Source: Anaerolineales bacterium
Lineage (GTDB): Bacteria; Chloroflexota; Anaerolineae; 4572-78; J111
Direction: 5' to 3'
DNA: 64,000 nucleotides
NCBI GenBank assembly: GCA_020634855.1
Contig: JACKAU010000012.1
Location: 124,001 to 188,000 of the forward strand
Part shown: one piece after another, positions 63,983 to 64,000 of the stretch
Layout: every line of letters starts with the position of its first letter
Position numbering within the stretch: the first letter of the stretch is position 1
Position numbers and translations under genes: made by a program
Notes under the pieces: generated by a model
Seen by the model: only the letters and a program-made list of their open reading frames with translations
The model's database searches: none
Told to the model about the DNA's origin: nothing

Positions 63983-64000
63983 TGGCTGAAAGAGAATGTG
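63982..64000 (+). CDS. Start of a gene that continues beyond the window
   Basis: The ATG at 63982 overlaps the previous stop codon (TAATG), and six codons (MAEREC) are visible before the window ends. The overlap is the only evidence for it. Confidence 0.5.

Overview
The window most likely comes from a Chloroflexota bacterium (Anaerolineae-like). This is inferred from gene content: paired BTAD/SARP-type regulators, a large extracellular contractile injection system (eCIS) cluster, a GxxExxY gene among CGCTGAG repeats, and moderately GC-rich genes packed with short overlaps. No rRNA or tRNA gene was seen, so the assignment is tentative. Three likely single-base frameshifts (in the 1093, 48110 and 49590 regions) mean either draft-quality sequence or real gene decay.

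Layout. (1) 1-6216: an integrative element with an XRE repressor, a ribbon-helix-helix protein, small coupled genes, a DUF2637-like membrane protein, an FtsK/SpoIIIE translocase, CCGTAA iterons with a strong hairpin, and a large serine recombinase. It resembles actinobacterial AICEs, which move DNA with an FtsK-type protein. (2) 6213-13634: housekeeping and accessory genes (two VOC proteins, YjbR, DUF2461, a WYL regulator, GNAT, a class III aminotransferase, a TM-repeat channel-like protein). (3) 13874-15071: a complete IS4-family element with inverted repeats and a 9-bp target duplication. (4) 15665-20684: three orphan response regulators, an isocitrate/isopropylmalate dehydrogenase-family enzyme, a low-molecular-weight phosphatase and a fructosamine kinase-like protein. 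(5) 20763-22563: a lipoprotein with a domain strikingly like the Hedgehog signalling domain, an Excalibur protein, and a truncated second Hedgehog-like copy. (6) 22806-24368: an IS3-family element next to a truncated PKD-domain gene.

(7) 24784-54582, all on the minus strand: the eCIS cluster. In transcription order it encodes a small protein, an AAA+ ATPase, four cargo-like proteins, a tail terminator (Pvc16-like), sheath, three tube proteins, small assembly proteins, a disordered protein, a LysM hub protein, a VgrG-like spike, a PAAR-like tip, gp25, baseplate J, tail protein I, and a distal set of FHA/VWA/Ig-like membrane proteins. The main cargo candidate is one long helical protein ending in a nucleic-acid-deaminase-like domain, now split by one extra G. 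Four consecutive cargo-region proteins share a short N-terminal motif that could be a loading signal. No tail fibre and no obvious tape measure were recognised.

(8) 54802-59033: upstream of the cluster lie heptamer repeats at exact 11-bp periodicity, the architecture of SARP binding sites, next to a SARP-type regulator gene and a divergent BTAD-NB-ARC-TPR regulator. Together they suggest SARP control of the injection system. (9) 59209-64000: a beta-hydroxyacid dehydrogenase, a GT-C-like membrane protein, a GxxExxY gene flanked by CGCTGAG hairpins, a degenerate 41-42 bp tandem array of hairpin units, and a gene of unknown function.
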